Source of the DNA: Candidatus Omnitrophota bacterium
Lineage (GTDB): Bacteria; Omnitrophota; Gorgyraeia; Zapsychrales; Fredricksoniimonadaceae
DNA length: 32,717 nucleotides
NCBI GenBank assembly: GCA_023247575.1
Contig: JAHFGE010000005.1
Span: forward strand, 1 to 32,717
Direction: 5' to 3'
A program made the position numbers and the translations under genes. Shown in pieces: positions 1 through 6,221 of this stretch (its first letter is position 1; every line of letters begins with the position of its first letter). Below the pieces are notes generated by a model. It saw nothing but the letters and a program-made list of their open reading frames with translations, was not told the origin of the DNA and made no database searches.

Positions 1-855
1 CCGGACCTGGTAGCGCATTATAAGAAATTGAAAGAAATGGCGGAGGTATTGAAAAAGCTAGCGGATGATACGTTGGCTTTTTCATCCCGGGCGGCCGCCA
101 ATGCCCCCGACGCGGCGATGTCCGCCAGCAACAAAGTTTCTGGCGAGATCTTGCCAATTGGTCAAAGACCAATTGGCGGAACGGCGACGAAGGGTACTGG
201 TGAGGAAAAAATTTTTAACCTTAGGGATCTGCCAAGCAGGGAGACTCCTCAATTTACAGAGGCGCAAGAGGCAGTCAGGCAATCTTTAGGGGATCTCCCC
301 CGGTTGGGAATGACTGTTCGCTTGGAGCAAGCCCTTAACAACTTGGGTTGGGAACTAAATCCGAGGAACCCAGGAAGAAAGGCAAGTATTGAGGCCCTGC
401 AAAGCGCTAGGCCAGGGGATGTTATTTTATCTTCTACAACAAGTGAAGGAACATTAAGTAAGGGTGATGCTGAAGATAGGGTAACGGACACCTCTATTGT
501 TTATGTGGCATCTTCAGCGGTCACGGAGAGACGCATTTTTGTTTTAGTTGAGAGCCCCAAAAATCCTACAGCGGCGCCGATGCCATGGGAGCGTGGTAAT
601 CGTGCCCCGGCGAGTGATAAGATTATGAAAGGTGGTATCGACTTCAATAGCCGCAACATGCAGATGGATGTTAATCCTTCGATCACACTCAGGATTAACC
701 CTGAGCGAAGTCGAAGGGTTAATGGCGAGAAGATTGATATCCGTTTTGACCCAGCCATGGTTGAGCAGTTCAAACGCGGCGATTTCACCGGCGTGCGGCC
801 GGTGATCCTCAACATCACGCCGATTCCAAGCCTATATTTTTTATTTGACATTTAA
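1..855 (+). CDS. Unrecognised protein, 5' end outside window (partial)
   Basis: The frame is open from base 1, so the TTG at 28 in the ORF track is probably not the true start and the gene continues upstream. About 284 residues are visible. I do not recognise a catalytic domain. The middle (residues about 85-190) has a segment with conserved-looking 'LPRLGMTVRLEQ' and 'ARPGDVILSS'. The C-terminal 75 residues contain 'GGIDFNSRNMQMDV', 'IDIRFDPAMVEQF' and 'GVRPVILNITPI', which resembles a short C-terminal module I associate with large Omnitrophota proteins; that is recollection, not a search. Residues INPERSRRVN are the exact translation of a 30-base palindromic repeat (694-723) lying in frame. 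The last codons overlap the rpsA promoter. Function unknown. Confidence 0.7.
   Translation, partial: PDLVAHYKKLKEMAEVLKKLADDTLAFSSRAAANAPDAAMSASNKVSGEILPIGQRPIGGTATKGTGEEKIFNLRDLPSRETPQFTEAQEAVRQSLGDLPRLGMTVRLEQALNNLGWELNPRNPGRKASIEALQSARPGDVILSSTTSEGTLSKGDAEDRVTDTSIVYVASSAVTERRIFVLVESPKNPTAAPMPWERGNRAPASDKIMKGGIDFNSRNMQMDVNPSITLRINPERSRRVNGEKIDIRFDPAMVEQFKRGDFTGVRPVILNITPIPSLYFLFDI
153..177. repeat. Perfect 11-bp inverted repeat with 3-base loop inside ORF1
   Basis: GCCAATTGGTC and GACCAATTGGC are separated by AAA. The hairpin lies inside the coding frame and encodes the near-duplicated PIG-Q-R-PIG peptide. The very short loop and perfect arms match other hairpins in this window (7131-7161, 26687-26713). 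Confidence 0.75.
694..723. repeat. 30-bp palindromic repeat with conserved 12-base loop, in frame in ORF1
   Basis: Arms ATTAACCCT and AGGGTTAAT (9 bp, perfect) enclose the loop GAGCGAAGTCGA. The unit is exactly ten codons (INPERSRRVN) and starts on a codon boundary. The same loop or close variants, with different arms, occur at 3785-3814, 4229-4262 and, inverted, near 4504-4515. Confidence 0.85.
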
Positions 856-872
856 CCCTTTTTTGCCATAAT
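845..872 (+). promoter_or_regulatory. Sigma-70-type promoter for rpsA
   Basis: A consensus -35 box TTGACA (845-850) and a -10 box CATAAT (867-872) are 16 bases apart. Expected transcription start is near 879, about 74 bases before the rpsA ATG. The -35 box lies inside the last codons of the upstream ORF, whose stop is 853-855. Confidence 0.75.
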
Positions 873-893
873 GGCCGCTTATCCCTACCGCTT

Positions 894-913
894 TGCCCCG
901 CCCTGGCGGGGCA
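894..913 (+). promoter_or_regulatory. GC-rich hairpin in the rpsA leader
   Basis: TGCCCCGCC and GGCGGGGCA pair perfectly around CT (in practice 8 bp with a 4-base loop). No T-run follows, so it is not a classical terminator. It falls between the predicted rpsA transcription start and the Shine-Dalgarno. A role in S1 autoregulation or mRNA protection is possible but only inferred. Confidence 0.5.
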
Positions 914-952
914 GTGGGGAAATTCCAATCGAAAGAAAAGAGGATTAAATAA

Positions 953-2497
953 ATGAGTACTGAAAAATCAATGATGGAGGAGCTCTATGAGAGCACCCTT
1001 AAAGATATTAAGGAAGGAGAGATTATCAAAGGCACGATCGCCGCGGTGACCCCTAAAGAAGTCATCGTTGACATCGGGTTTAAGTCCGAAGGTTTTGTTC
1101 CCATTGAGGAATTCCGCAATCCTGTCGAACTGACCGTCGGCAGTCAGATCGAAGTTCTCATTGAAAATATTGAAGATGACAATGGCCGCCTGATTCTTTC
1201 TTATGGCAAGGCTGAGCGCCTGAAAGGCTGGCAGAAAATTTCCGATGATATCAATGAAGGTGATGTTGTCGATGGCCGCGTGGTGCGCTCCGTCAAAGGC
1301 GGCTATATTGTCGATGTATTTGGCATTGAAGCTTTCCTGCCCATGTCCCTTTCCGCCTTTAAGGGCGTTTCCAACCACGATATGACCACCAAGACTTTTA
1401 AGTTTGTCGTTGCCAAGATGAACAAGCAAAGACGCAACATCATCCTTTCCCGTCGGGAAATGGTGCAGAAAGAACGTGAAGAGGTGCGCGAAAAGCTTTG
1501 GAGCGAAATCAAGAAAGGCCAGAAGCGTAAAGGCATTGTCAAAGGCATTACCGATTTCGGTGTCTTTATTGATTTAGGCGGTATCGACGGTCTTTTGCAT
1601 ATTACGGACATGAGCTGGAGCCGCATTAACCATCCTTCCGAAATCGTCTCCGTCGGCCAAAAGCTTGAAGTGTTGATCCTGGATTTTGACAAAGAGAATT
1701 CCAAAGTTTCTTTGGGGTTAAAACAGATTGTGGCCAATCCCTGGGATGAGGCCGCCACCAAATATCCGGCCGGAAGCCGCATCCAGGGCAAGATCGTCAA
1801 CATCATGCCTTATGGTGTATTTGTGGAGATTGACAAAGGCATTGAAGGCCTTTTGCATGCCTCGGAAATCAGCTGGCAAAAAAAGATGGTTAATCCCCAG
1901 GAAATGTTTGAATTAGGCGATATGATTGAAGTGCAAATTATCAATGTGGACAAGGATGCCAAGCGCATTTCATTGAGCATGAAACAGCTGGAAGAGAACC
2001 CCTGGCGTACAGCCGCCCAAAAATTTAATGTAGGCGATAAAGTCAAAGGGATTGTGCGTGGCTTTACCGATTACGGTGCTTTCGTCGAACTAGAAGGCGG
2101 TTTAGAGGGCATGATCCATGTTTCCGATATATCCTGGACCAGGAAAATCAACCATCCTCAGGAAGTCTTGCATAAAGGCCAAGGGGTGGAGGTGATGGTC
2201 CAGGGGGTCGATGTAGAAAACCGTAAAATTACATTGGGCTTAAAGCAATTGCAGCCAAATCCATGGAATGACATTGCCCAGAAATTTCCGATAGGTTCCC
2301 TCGTCACTGCGGAAGTTGTGATGAATTCCAACTTTGGCGTATTTGTCAAATTAGAAGGGGATATTGAAGCCCTGGTCTATTCTTCCGAAATCGACAAACA
2401 ACAGGCTGCTGCTTTAAAACCTGGCGATCAACTGCAGGTGAAAGTCATTAAAGTTGACGTCGAAGGTATGAAAATCGGCGTTTCGGCGAGGTTGTAG
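953..2497 (+). CDS. rpsA: 30S ribosomal protein S1
   Basis: The 514-residue protein shows six successive S1 (OB-fold) RNA-binding repeats, starting near residues 21, 103, 189, 274, 361 and 447; repeats 3-5 carry the typical G-[VA]-F-V-[ED]-[LI] core and 'GLLHITDMSW' or 'GMIHVSDISW'. S1 binds mRNA and helps load it on the 30S subunit. An AGAGGAT Shine-Dalgarno precedes the ATG. The gene has its own promoter and short leader and is followed 9 bases later by tyrS, so the two are probably cotranscribed. Length is slightly below the 557 residues of E. coli S1, mainly at the C-terminus. The usual cmk neighbour is not seen. Confidence 0.97.
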   Translation: MSTEKSMMEELYESTLKDIKEGEIIKGTIAAVTPKEVIVDIGFKSEGFVPIEEFRNPVELTVGSQIEVLIENIEDDNGRLILSYGKAERLKGWQKISDDINEGDVVDGRVVRSVKGGYIVDVFGIEAFLPMSLSAFKGVSNHDMTTKTFKFVVAKMNKQRRNIILSRREMVQKEREEVREKLWSEIKKGQKRKGIVKGITDFGVFIDLGGIDGLLHITDMSWSRINHPSEIVSVGQKLEVLILDFDKENSKVSLGLKQIVANPWDEAATKYPAGSRIQGKIVNIMPYGVFVEIDKGIEGLLHASEISWQKKMVNPQEMFELGDMIEVQIINVDKDAKRISLSMKQLEENPWRTAAQKFNVGDKVKGIVRGFTDYGAFVELEGGLEGMIHVSDISWTRKINHPQEVLHKGQGVEVMVQGVDVENRKITLGLKQLQPNPWNDIAQKFPIGSLVTAEVVMNSNFGVFVKLEGDIEALVYSSEIDKQQAAALKPGDQLQVKVIKVDVEGMKIGVSARL

Positions 2498-2506
2498 TTT
2501 TAAATC

Positions 2507-3655
2507 ATGTCCATCCCGGAAATGATCCAAAAACTGTCCTGTGGTGCCACCGAAATCATTCATAGCGATGATTTAGCCAAAAAGCTGGCTCTTAAGCGTC
2601 CGTTGGTTGTTAAGGCTGGTTTCGATCCCACCGCACCGGATATTCACTTAGGGCATGTGGTTTTGCTTAAGAAAATGCGGCAATTTCAAGACTTTGGTCA
2701 CAAAGTTGTCTTTTTAATTGGAGACTTTACGGCCCAGGTCGGAGACCCCTCCGGCCGCAATGAATTACGCAAGAGAATGTCGCCCCAGGAGATTGAACAA
2801 AACGCCAAAACCTATAAGGCCCAAGTTTTTAAAATTTTAGATTCCCAAAAAATCGAAGTCGTTTTCAACAGCCATTGGTTAAATAAGCTTAGCCCTCAGG
2901 ACCTGCTCGAGCTAAGCGCTCATTTGACCGTAGCCCAAATGCTGGCCCGCGCCGATTTCAAGAAACGTTTTGAATCCGGACGGGAAATTAGTTTATTGGA
3001 ATTCATTTATCCGCTTTTGCAGGGGTATGATTCCGTGCACTTGAAAGCCGACGTGGAATTAGGCGGCACTGATCAGAAGTTTAATTTACTGATGGGCCGT
3101 CAATTGCAGGAAAGTTATGGACAGCCGCCACAGGTGGTTGTGATGACACCGTTACTGGAAGGTACTGACGGAGTGCAGAAGATGAGCAAGTCGCTGGGCA
3201 ATGATATCGGCATTAATGAAGCGCCCAATGAGATCTTTGGCAAGGTCATGTCCATCAGCGATGAATTGATGTTTCGTTATTATGAACTTTTGACTGATAT
3301 GGATTTGGCCGTAGTGAAAAAGCTCCATCCTAAAGAAGCAAAGCTGCAGTTAGCCCAGGCTATGGTGGAAATGTTCCACACAAAAGCCCAAGGGCCAAAG
3401 GCACGCGAACATTTTGAACACACCTTCAGCCAGCATCAACTGCCGCAGGACATTCCTGAATATCAAATCCATCCCGGCCAAAAATTGCCGGACATTCTCA
3501 TGGCAGCCAAAGTGGTGCTTTCCAAGAATGATGCCCGCCGCTTGCTTCAAGAGAAGGCCATCACCTTTCAGGATACAGTCCTTATGGATGAACACTGGTT
3601 TCCTCAGCCAGGCATCCTCAAAATCGGCAAACGCCGTTTTTTGCGATTAAAATAA
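2507..3655 (+). CDS. tyrS: Tyrosyl-tRNA synthetase
   Basis: Class I aminoacyl-tRNA synthetase of 382 residues that charges tRNA-Tyr in the cytoplasm. The HIGH-type motif is HLGH (residues 47-50, in DIHLGHVVL) and the KMSKS loop is present exactly at residues 225-229. 'GGTDQKFNLLMGRQ' is a typical TyrRS tyrosine/tRNA-binding segment. The C-terminus (ILMAAKVVLSKNDARRLL onward) is an S4-like RNA-binding tail ending in KIGKRRF. It lies 9 bases after rpsA and has no strong Shine-Dalgarno, so coupling with rpsA is likely. No intrinsic terminator is visible after the stop. Confidence 0.96.
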   Translation: MSIPEMIQKLSCGATEIIHSDDLAKKLALKRPLVVKAGFDPTAPDIHLGHVVLLKKMRQFQDFGHKVVFLIGDFTAQVGDPSGRNELRKRMSPQEIEQNAKTYKAQVFKILDSQKIEVVFNSHWLNKLSPQDLLELSAHLTVAQMLARADFKKRFESGREISLLEFIYPLLQGYDSVHLKADVELGGTDQKFNLLMGRQLQESYGQPPQVVVMTPLLEGTDGVQKMSKSLGNDIGINEAPNEIFGKVMSISDELMFRYYELLTDMDLAVVKKLHPKEAKLQLAQAMVEMFHTKAQGPKAREHFEHTFSQHQLPQDIPEYQIHPGQKLPDILMAAKVVLSKNDARRLLQEKAITFQDTVLMDEHWFPQPGILKIGKRRFLRLK

Positions 3656-3677
3656 AATTAAAAGTTAAAATTATTTC

Positions 3678-3706
3678 TTGACATTATTTTTGGTGACGCA
3701 TATACT
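3678..3706 (+). promoter_or_regulatory. Strong promoter of the tRNA-ribosomal-protein superoperon
   Basis: A perfect TTGACA (3678-3683) and a TATACT (3701-3706) are separated by 17 bases, the optimal spacing. The 25 bases immediately upstream are almost pure A/T, which fits an UP element. Expected start of transcription is about 3713. This is the best promoter in the window and the only convincing one upstream of the 29 kb gene block. Confidence 0.85.
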
Positions 3707-3759
3707 TCTGGTTCATTTAAAAAGGCTGCAGGCGGCCTAAAGCTTGTGGGAAAGCAAAA

Positions 3760-3814
3760 TTGAATACATTCATTACACTCAGTATTCAACCCTGAGTGTA
3801 ATCGAAGGGTTGAA
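3760..3814 (+). promoter_or_regulatory. Leader with three mutually exclusive hairpins before tRNA-Thr
   Basis: Three overlapping inverted repeats are present: TTGAATAC (3760-3767) with GTATTCAA (3782-3789); ATTACACTCAG (3772-3782) with CTGAGTGTAAT (3792-3802); and TTCAACCCT (3785-3793) with AGGGTTGAA (3806-3814). Each pairing blocks the next, so the RNA can fold in alternative ways. The third hairpin is a copy of the 30-bp palindrome family and ends five bases before tRNA-Thr. Attenuation or tRNA processing are possible roles; none is proven. Confidence 0.6.
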
Positions 3815-3819
3815 CCACT

Positions 3820-3892
3820 GCCCCTGTAGCTCAGTTGGTAGAGCACGTCCTTGGTAAGGACGAGGCCAGCGGTTCAATCCCGCTCGGGGGCT
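3820..3892 (+). tRNA. tRNA-Thr (anticodon GGT)
   Basis: A full cloverleaf is visible: acceptor GCCCCTG/CGGGGGC (one G-T pair), D-arm GCTC/GAGC, anticodon stem CGTCC/GGACG with loop TTGGTAA (anticodon GGT, reads ACC/ACT), T-arm AGCGG-TTCAATC-CCGCT and discriminator T. CCA is not encoded. It is the first gene after the strong promoter. A tRNA-Thr next to secE-nusG is a common bacterial arrangement, usually with tuf between them. Confidence 0.96.
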
Positions 3893-3918
3893 TAAGGCTT
3901 AAAAAATCTCTTCTGTGA

Positions 3919-3941
3919 CTCCGCCACGATGTATGGCGGAG
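3919..3941. repeat. Inverted repeat CTCCGCCA/TGGCGGAG before rpmG
   Basis: Eight perfect base pairs with a 7-base loop sit between tRNA-Thr and the rpmG start. They may be a small dispersed palindrome or a processing hairpin for the 3' end of the tRNA. Confidence 0.55.
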
Positions 3942-3964
3942 GAGCGCGAAAGTTAAGAAACGTT

Positions 3965-4117
3965 ATGCGCGAGACAATTCATTTTCAGTGCACCGAGTGT
4001 CATCGTATCAATTATAACAGTACTAAAGATAAAAGAAAAAATCCGGAACGTCTGGAATTAAAAAAATTCTGTCCGTTTTGCCGTAAACACACCATCCACA
4101 AAGAGACGAAGAAGTGA
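3965..4117 (+). CDS. rpmG: 50S ribosomal protein L33
   Basis: A 50-residue L33. I choose the ATG at 3965 ([12 protein letters not shown]) rather than 3929 of the ORF track, because L33 proteins begin this way and the extra 12 residues fall on the inverted repeat 3919-3941. Two CxxC pairs (CTEC, CPFC) are the zinc-binding, C+ form. The gene is sandwiched between two tRNA genes; the rpmG/tRNA-Trp/secE/nusG neighbourhood is common in bacteria. No clear Shine-Dalgarno precedes this start. Confidence 0.9.
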   Translation: MRETIHFQCTECHRINYNSTKDKRKNPERLELKKFCPFCRKHTIHKETKK

Positions 4118-4144
4118 AGGCCTTAAAATAACGCAGGAGTTCAT

Positions 4145-4218
4145 AGGCCTGTAGCTCCAATTGGTAGAGCGACGGTCTCCAAAACCGTGCGTTGCAGGTT
4201 CGAGTCCTGCCAGGCCTG
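4145..4218 (+). tRNA. tRNA-Trp (anticodon CCA)
   Basis: The cloverleaf reads: acceptor AGGCCTG/CAGGCCT, D-arm GCTC/GAGC, anticodon stem ACGGT/ACCGT with loop CTCCAAA (anticodon CCA at 4179-4181), T-arm GCAGG-TTCGAGT-CCTGC and discriminator G, as usual for tRNA-Trp. CCA is not encoded. Position just before secE-nusG is conserved in many bacteria. Confidence 0.96.
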
Positions 4219-4228
4219 TTAATGAGAT

Positions 4229-4262
4229 CCAAACTTATGGAGCGAAACGAACATAAGTTTGG
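4229..4262. repeat. Palindromic repeat between tRNA-Trp and secE
   Basis: CCAAACTTATG and CATAAGTTTGG (11 bp, perfect) enclose the 12-base loop GAGCGAAACGAA, a variant of the loop at 694-723. The arms differ completely from the other copies, while loop length and start (GAGCGAA) are kept. Confidence 0.8.
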
Positions 4263-4275
4263 AGAGCGAATTAAC

Positions 4276-4290
4276 CCCGCCAACTGCGGG
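4276..4290. repeat. Small hairpin upstream of secE
   Basis: CCCGC and GCGGG pair around CAACT, ending 11 bases before the secE start. It may hide or border the ribosome-binding region; no T-run follows. Confidence 0.35.
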
Positions 4291-4301
4291 ATATTCATTA
4301 C

Positions 4302-4487
4302 ATGATTACTAAAGTTCAAAATTTTATTGGAGAAGTGCTAGCGGAGATGAAAAAAGTCTCCTGGGTCACCCGTCAAGACCTGATTGATTCGGCATTAATT
4401 GTGGTGGTCAGTTCTCTATTATTAGGTTTGTTTTTAGCCGTCGTCGACTTTGTTCTTTCCAAAGGTATCGCCCATTTAATAAGGTAA
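4302..4487 (+). CDS. secE: Preprotein translocase subunit SecE
   Basis: A 61-residue minimal SecE: an amphipathic start (VQNFIGEVLAEMKKVSWVT) with the family signature E-x-K-K-V-x-W, then one transmembrane helix (about residues 28-50). SecE clamps SecY in the inner-membrane SecYEG channel. The partner secY is about 24 kb downstream in the same block. Position before nusG is nearly universal. No good Shine-Dalgarno is visible; a small hairpin lies directly upstream. Confidence 0.95.
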   Translation: MITKVQNFIGEVLAEMKKVSWVTRQDLIDSALIVVVSSLLLGLFLAVVDFVLSKGIAHLIR

Positions 4488-4494
4488 AGAATTT

Positions 4495-4567
4495 ATGACC
4501 CATTCGACTTCGCTCAGGGTCATCCTGAGCGAACAACGAATAAATTAAGGAAGTGAGTCGAAGGATG
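4495..4567. repeat. Composite palindromic repeat in the secE-nusG spacer, running into the nusG start codon
   Basis: The inverted copy of the conserved loop (TCGACTTCGCTC, 4504-4515) has arms ATGACCC/GGGTCAT. It is followed by a second, direct half. TTCGCTCAGG (4509-4518) and CCTGAGCGAA (4524-4533) form a perfect 10-bp hairpin. CATCCT (4521-4526) matches AGGATG (4562-4567), with GAGCGAA and GAGTCGA at the inner edges, as if a CATCCTGAGCGAA-GTCGAAGGATG unit had been split by about 25 bases carrying the nusG ribosome-binding site. Confidence 0.7.
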
Positions 4568-5089
4568 AAATGGTATGTTGTGCATACACAAACAGGTGCG
4601 GAGGAAAGGGCCAGGGCAGGCTTGGAAAGTCGTATGGCTACAACGCCCTTAAAGCAATACGTGCAAGAAGTTGTTGTCCCAACGGAGCAGGTTTCTGAGG
4701 TGCGCGGTGGGAAAAAACGGATCACCACCCGTAAGTTTTTTCCGGGGTATCTTTTAATTAAGATGGAGATGAATAAAGAAAGCTGGTATCTGGTCAAGAC
4801 CACTCCGGGGATTACTGGTTTTATCGGTCCAGGGCGTCAGCCTCAACCCCTGACGGATGCAGAGGTCGACAATATCTTGAAGCGTACGGAAGAGACGGGT
4901 ACAAAGCCTTCTCCTAAGATTGTGTTCGAAGTAGGAGAGGCTGTTCGTATCGCGCAAGGGCCATTTGCGAATTTTAGCGGTTCGGTCATGGAAGTGTATC
5001 CTGAACGTGGAAAATTAAAGGTTAGCGTATCGATTTTCGGTCGTTCGACGCTGGTTGAACTGGAGTATTGGCAGGTAGAAAAAATTTAA
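4565..5089 (+). CDS. nusG: Transcription termination/antitermination factor NusG
   Basis: A 174-residue NusG that binds RNA polymerase and links it to Rho or to the ribosome. The N-terminal NGN domain starts MKWYVVHTQTG and contains 'FFPGYLLIKMEM' and 'TPGITGFIG'; the C-terminal KOW domain is 'GEAVRIAQGPFANFSGSV'. I choose ATG 4565 over the GTG at 4553: canonical NusG begins at this methionine and GGAAGTGAG is better spaced for it. The start codon overlaps the right arm of a palindromic repeat. rplK follows 12 bases after the stop. Confidence 0.95.
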   Translation: MKWYVVHTQTGAEERARAGLESRMATTPLKQYVQEVVVPTEQVSEVRGGKKRITTRKFFPGYLLIKMEMNKESWYLVKTTPGITGFIGPGRQPQPLTDAEVDNILKRTEETGTKPSPKIVFEVGEAVRIAQGPFANFSGSVMEVYPERGKLKVSVSIFGRSTLVELEYWQVEKI

Positions 5090-5101
5090 GGAAGAATTAA
5101 T

Positions 5102-5527
5102 ATGGCTAAAGAAGTTGTCGCTCAAATCAAACTTTATGTTCCTGCTGGTCAAGCAAATCCAGCTCCTCCGGTTGGCCCTGCTTTAGGTCAACATGGGGTG
5201 AATATCATGATGTTCTGCAAAGCTTTTAATGATAAAACCAAAGGCAAAGAGGCTCTACCTTTACCGGTTATTATCTCCGTTTACAAGGACAAATCTTTTG
5301 ATTTTGTGATTAAAACTCCGCCGAGTTCAGCTCTTATCAAGAAGGCAGCCAAACTGGCCAAAGCCTCTGGTACTGCGGGTAAGGAAGTTATTGGATCATT
5401 GACGATGAAACAGGTGGAAGAAATTGCCAAAATGAAAATGGATGATTTAAACACGGTTGATAGGCAGCAGGCGATAGCCACTATTGCTGGAACAGCCCGT
5501 AGTATGGGAATTGAAATAAAGGGATAA
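5102..5527 (+). CDS. rplK: 50S ribosomal protein L11
   Basis: The 141-residue L11 forms part of the GTPase-associated centre of the large subunit. The proline-rich N-terminal motif '[18 protein letters not shown]' and the C-terminal 23S-binding segment ending '[10 protein letters not shown]' are canonical. AAGGAAG overlaps the nusG stop region and serves as Shine-Dalgarno. With only 12 bases after nusG there is no room for the L1-binding leader that precedes rplK in E. coli. Confidence 0.97.
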   Translation: MAKEVVAQIKLYVPAGQANPAPPVGPALGQHGVNIMMFCKAFNDKTKGKEALPLPVIISVYKDKSFDFVIKTPPSSALIKKAAKLAKASGTAGKEVIGSLTMKQVEEIAKMKMDDLNTVDRQQAIATIAGTARSMGIEIKG

Positions 5528-5537
5528 GGATTAGAAT

Positions 5538-6221
5538 ATGTCACGAATAAGCAAACGGATGAAACAAGTTAACCGTCTGGTGGAAGAAATCAAAAGCCCA
5601 CTTCCTTTAAGTGAAGCTATTTTCTATTTGTCCAAAGCCCCCAAAGTCAAATTCGATGAGACAGTAGAAATGCATTTTAATCTCAATGTGGATTTAAATG
5701 CTTCTGATCAGGGTGTACGCGGAACCGTTATCCTGCCCCATGGGACTGGTAAATCGGTGAGAGTAGCCGTATTTTGTAAGGGGGATGCCGTTGCCAAAGC
5801 TCAAGCTGCTGGTGCCGATTACATCGGTAGTAATGATTTAATTGACAAAGTTGTCGGTGGTTTTATGGATTTTGATGTGGTTGTTGCCACCCCTGACATG
5901 ATGCGTGATATTAGCAAGTTGGGTAAGGTTTTAGGCCCCCGCGGGCTTATGCCTACTCCCAAAGCGGGTACCGTCACCATGGAGGTGGATCGTGCTATTA
6001 AGGAAGTCAAAGCTGGTCGCATCGAATTTAAATCCGATAAACAAGGTGGAATTCATTTAGGTATTGGTAAAATATCTTTTACAGAAAATAAATTAGTAGA
6101 AAATGCCCAACAGGTGATCGAAGCGGTCAATCATGCCAAGCCATCGACGGTCAAGGGTAATCTGATTAAAAGTTTGTCTGTGGCAACTACCATGGGCCCA
6201 GGAGTCAAGGTGTCTATATGA
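5538..6221 (+). CDS. rplA: 50S ribosomal protein L1
   Basis: A 227-residue L1, which builds the mobile stalk at the E site and in many bacteria represses its own operon by binding mRNA. The family signature 'LGPRGLMPTPKAGTV' is present near residues 132-146. An AAGGA Shine-Dalgarno overlaps the rplK stop. The stop overlaps the rplJ start (ATGA), giving tight coupling with rplJ. Confidence 0.97.
   Translation: MSRISKRMKQVNRLVEEIKSPLPLSEAIFYLSKAPKVKFDETVEMHFNLNVDLNASDQGVRGTVILPHGTGKSVRVAVFCKGDAVAKAQAAGADYIGSNDLIDKVVGGFMDFDVVVATPDMMRDISKLGKVLGPRGLMPTPKAGTVTMEVDRAIKEVKAGRIEFKSDKQGGIHLGIGKISFTENKLVENAQQVIEAVNHAKPSTVKGNLIKSLSVATTMGPGVKVSI

Noticed and set aside
968-1806. Minus-strand ORFs of 153 and 167 residues inside rpsA
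   Set aside because: They are opposite-strand reflections of the S1 repeats with no independent evidence of coding.
3929-3964. Upstream rpmG start giving 62 residues
   Set aside because: Extra residues ([12 protein letters not shown]) are not like L33 and lie on an inverted repeat.
4023-4319. Minus-strand ORF of 98 residues over rpmG and tRNA-Trp
   Set aside because: It runs antisense through a tRNA gene and L33; it is a shadow frame.
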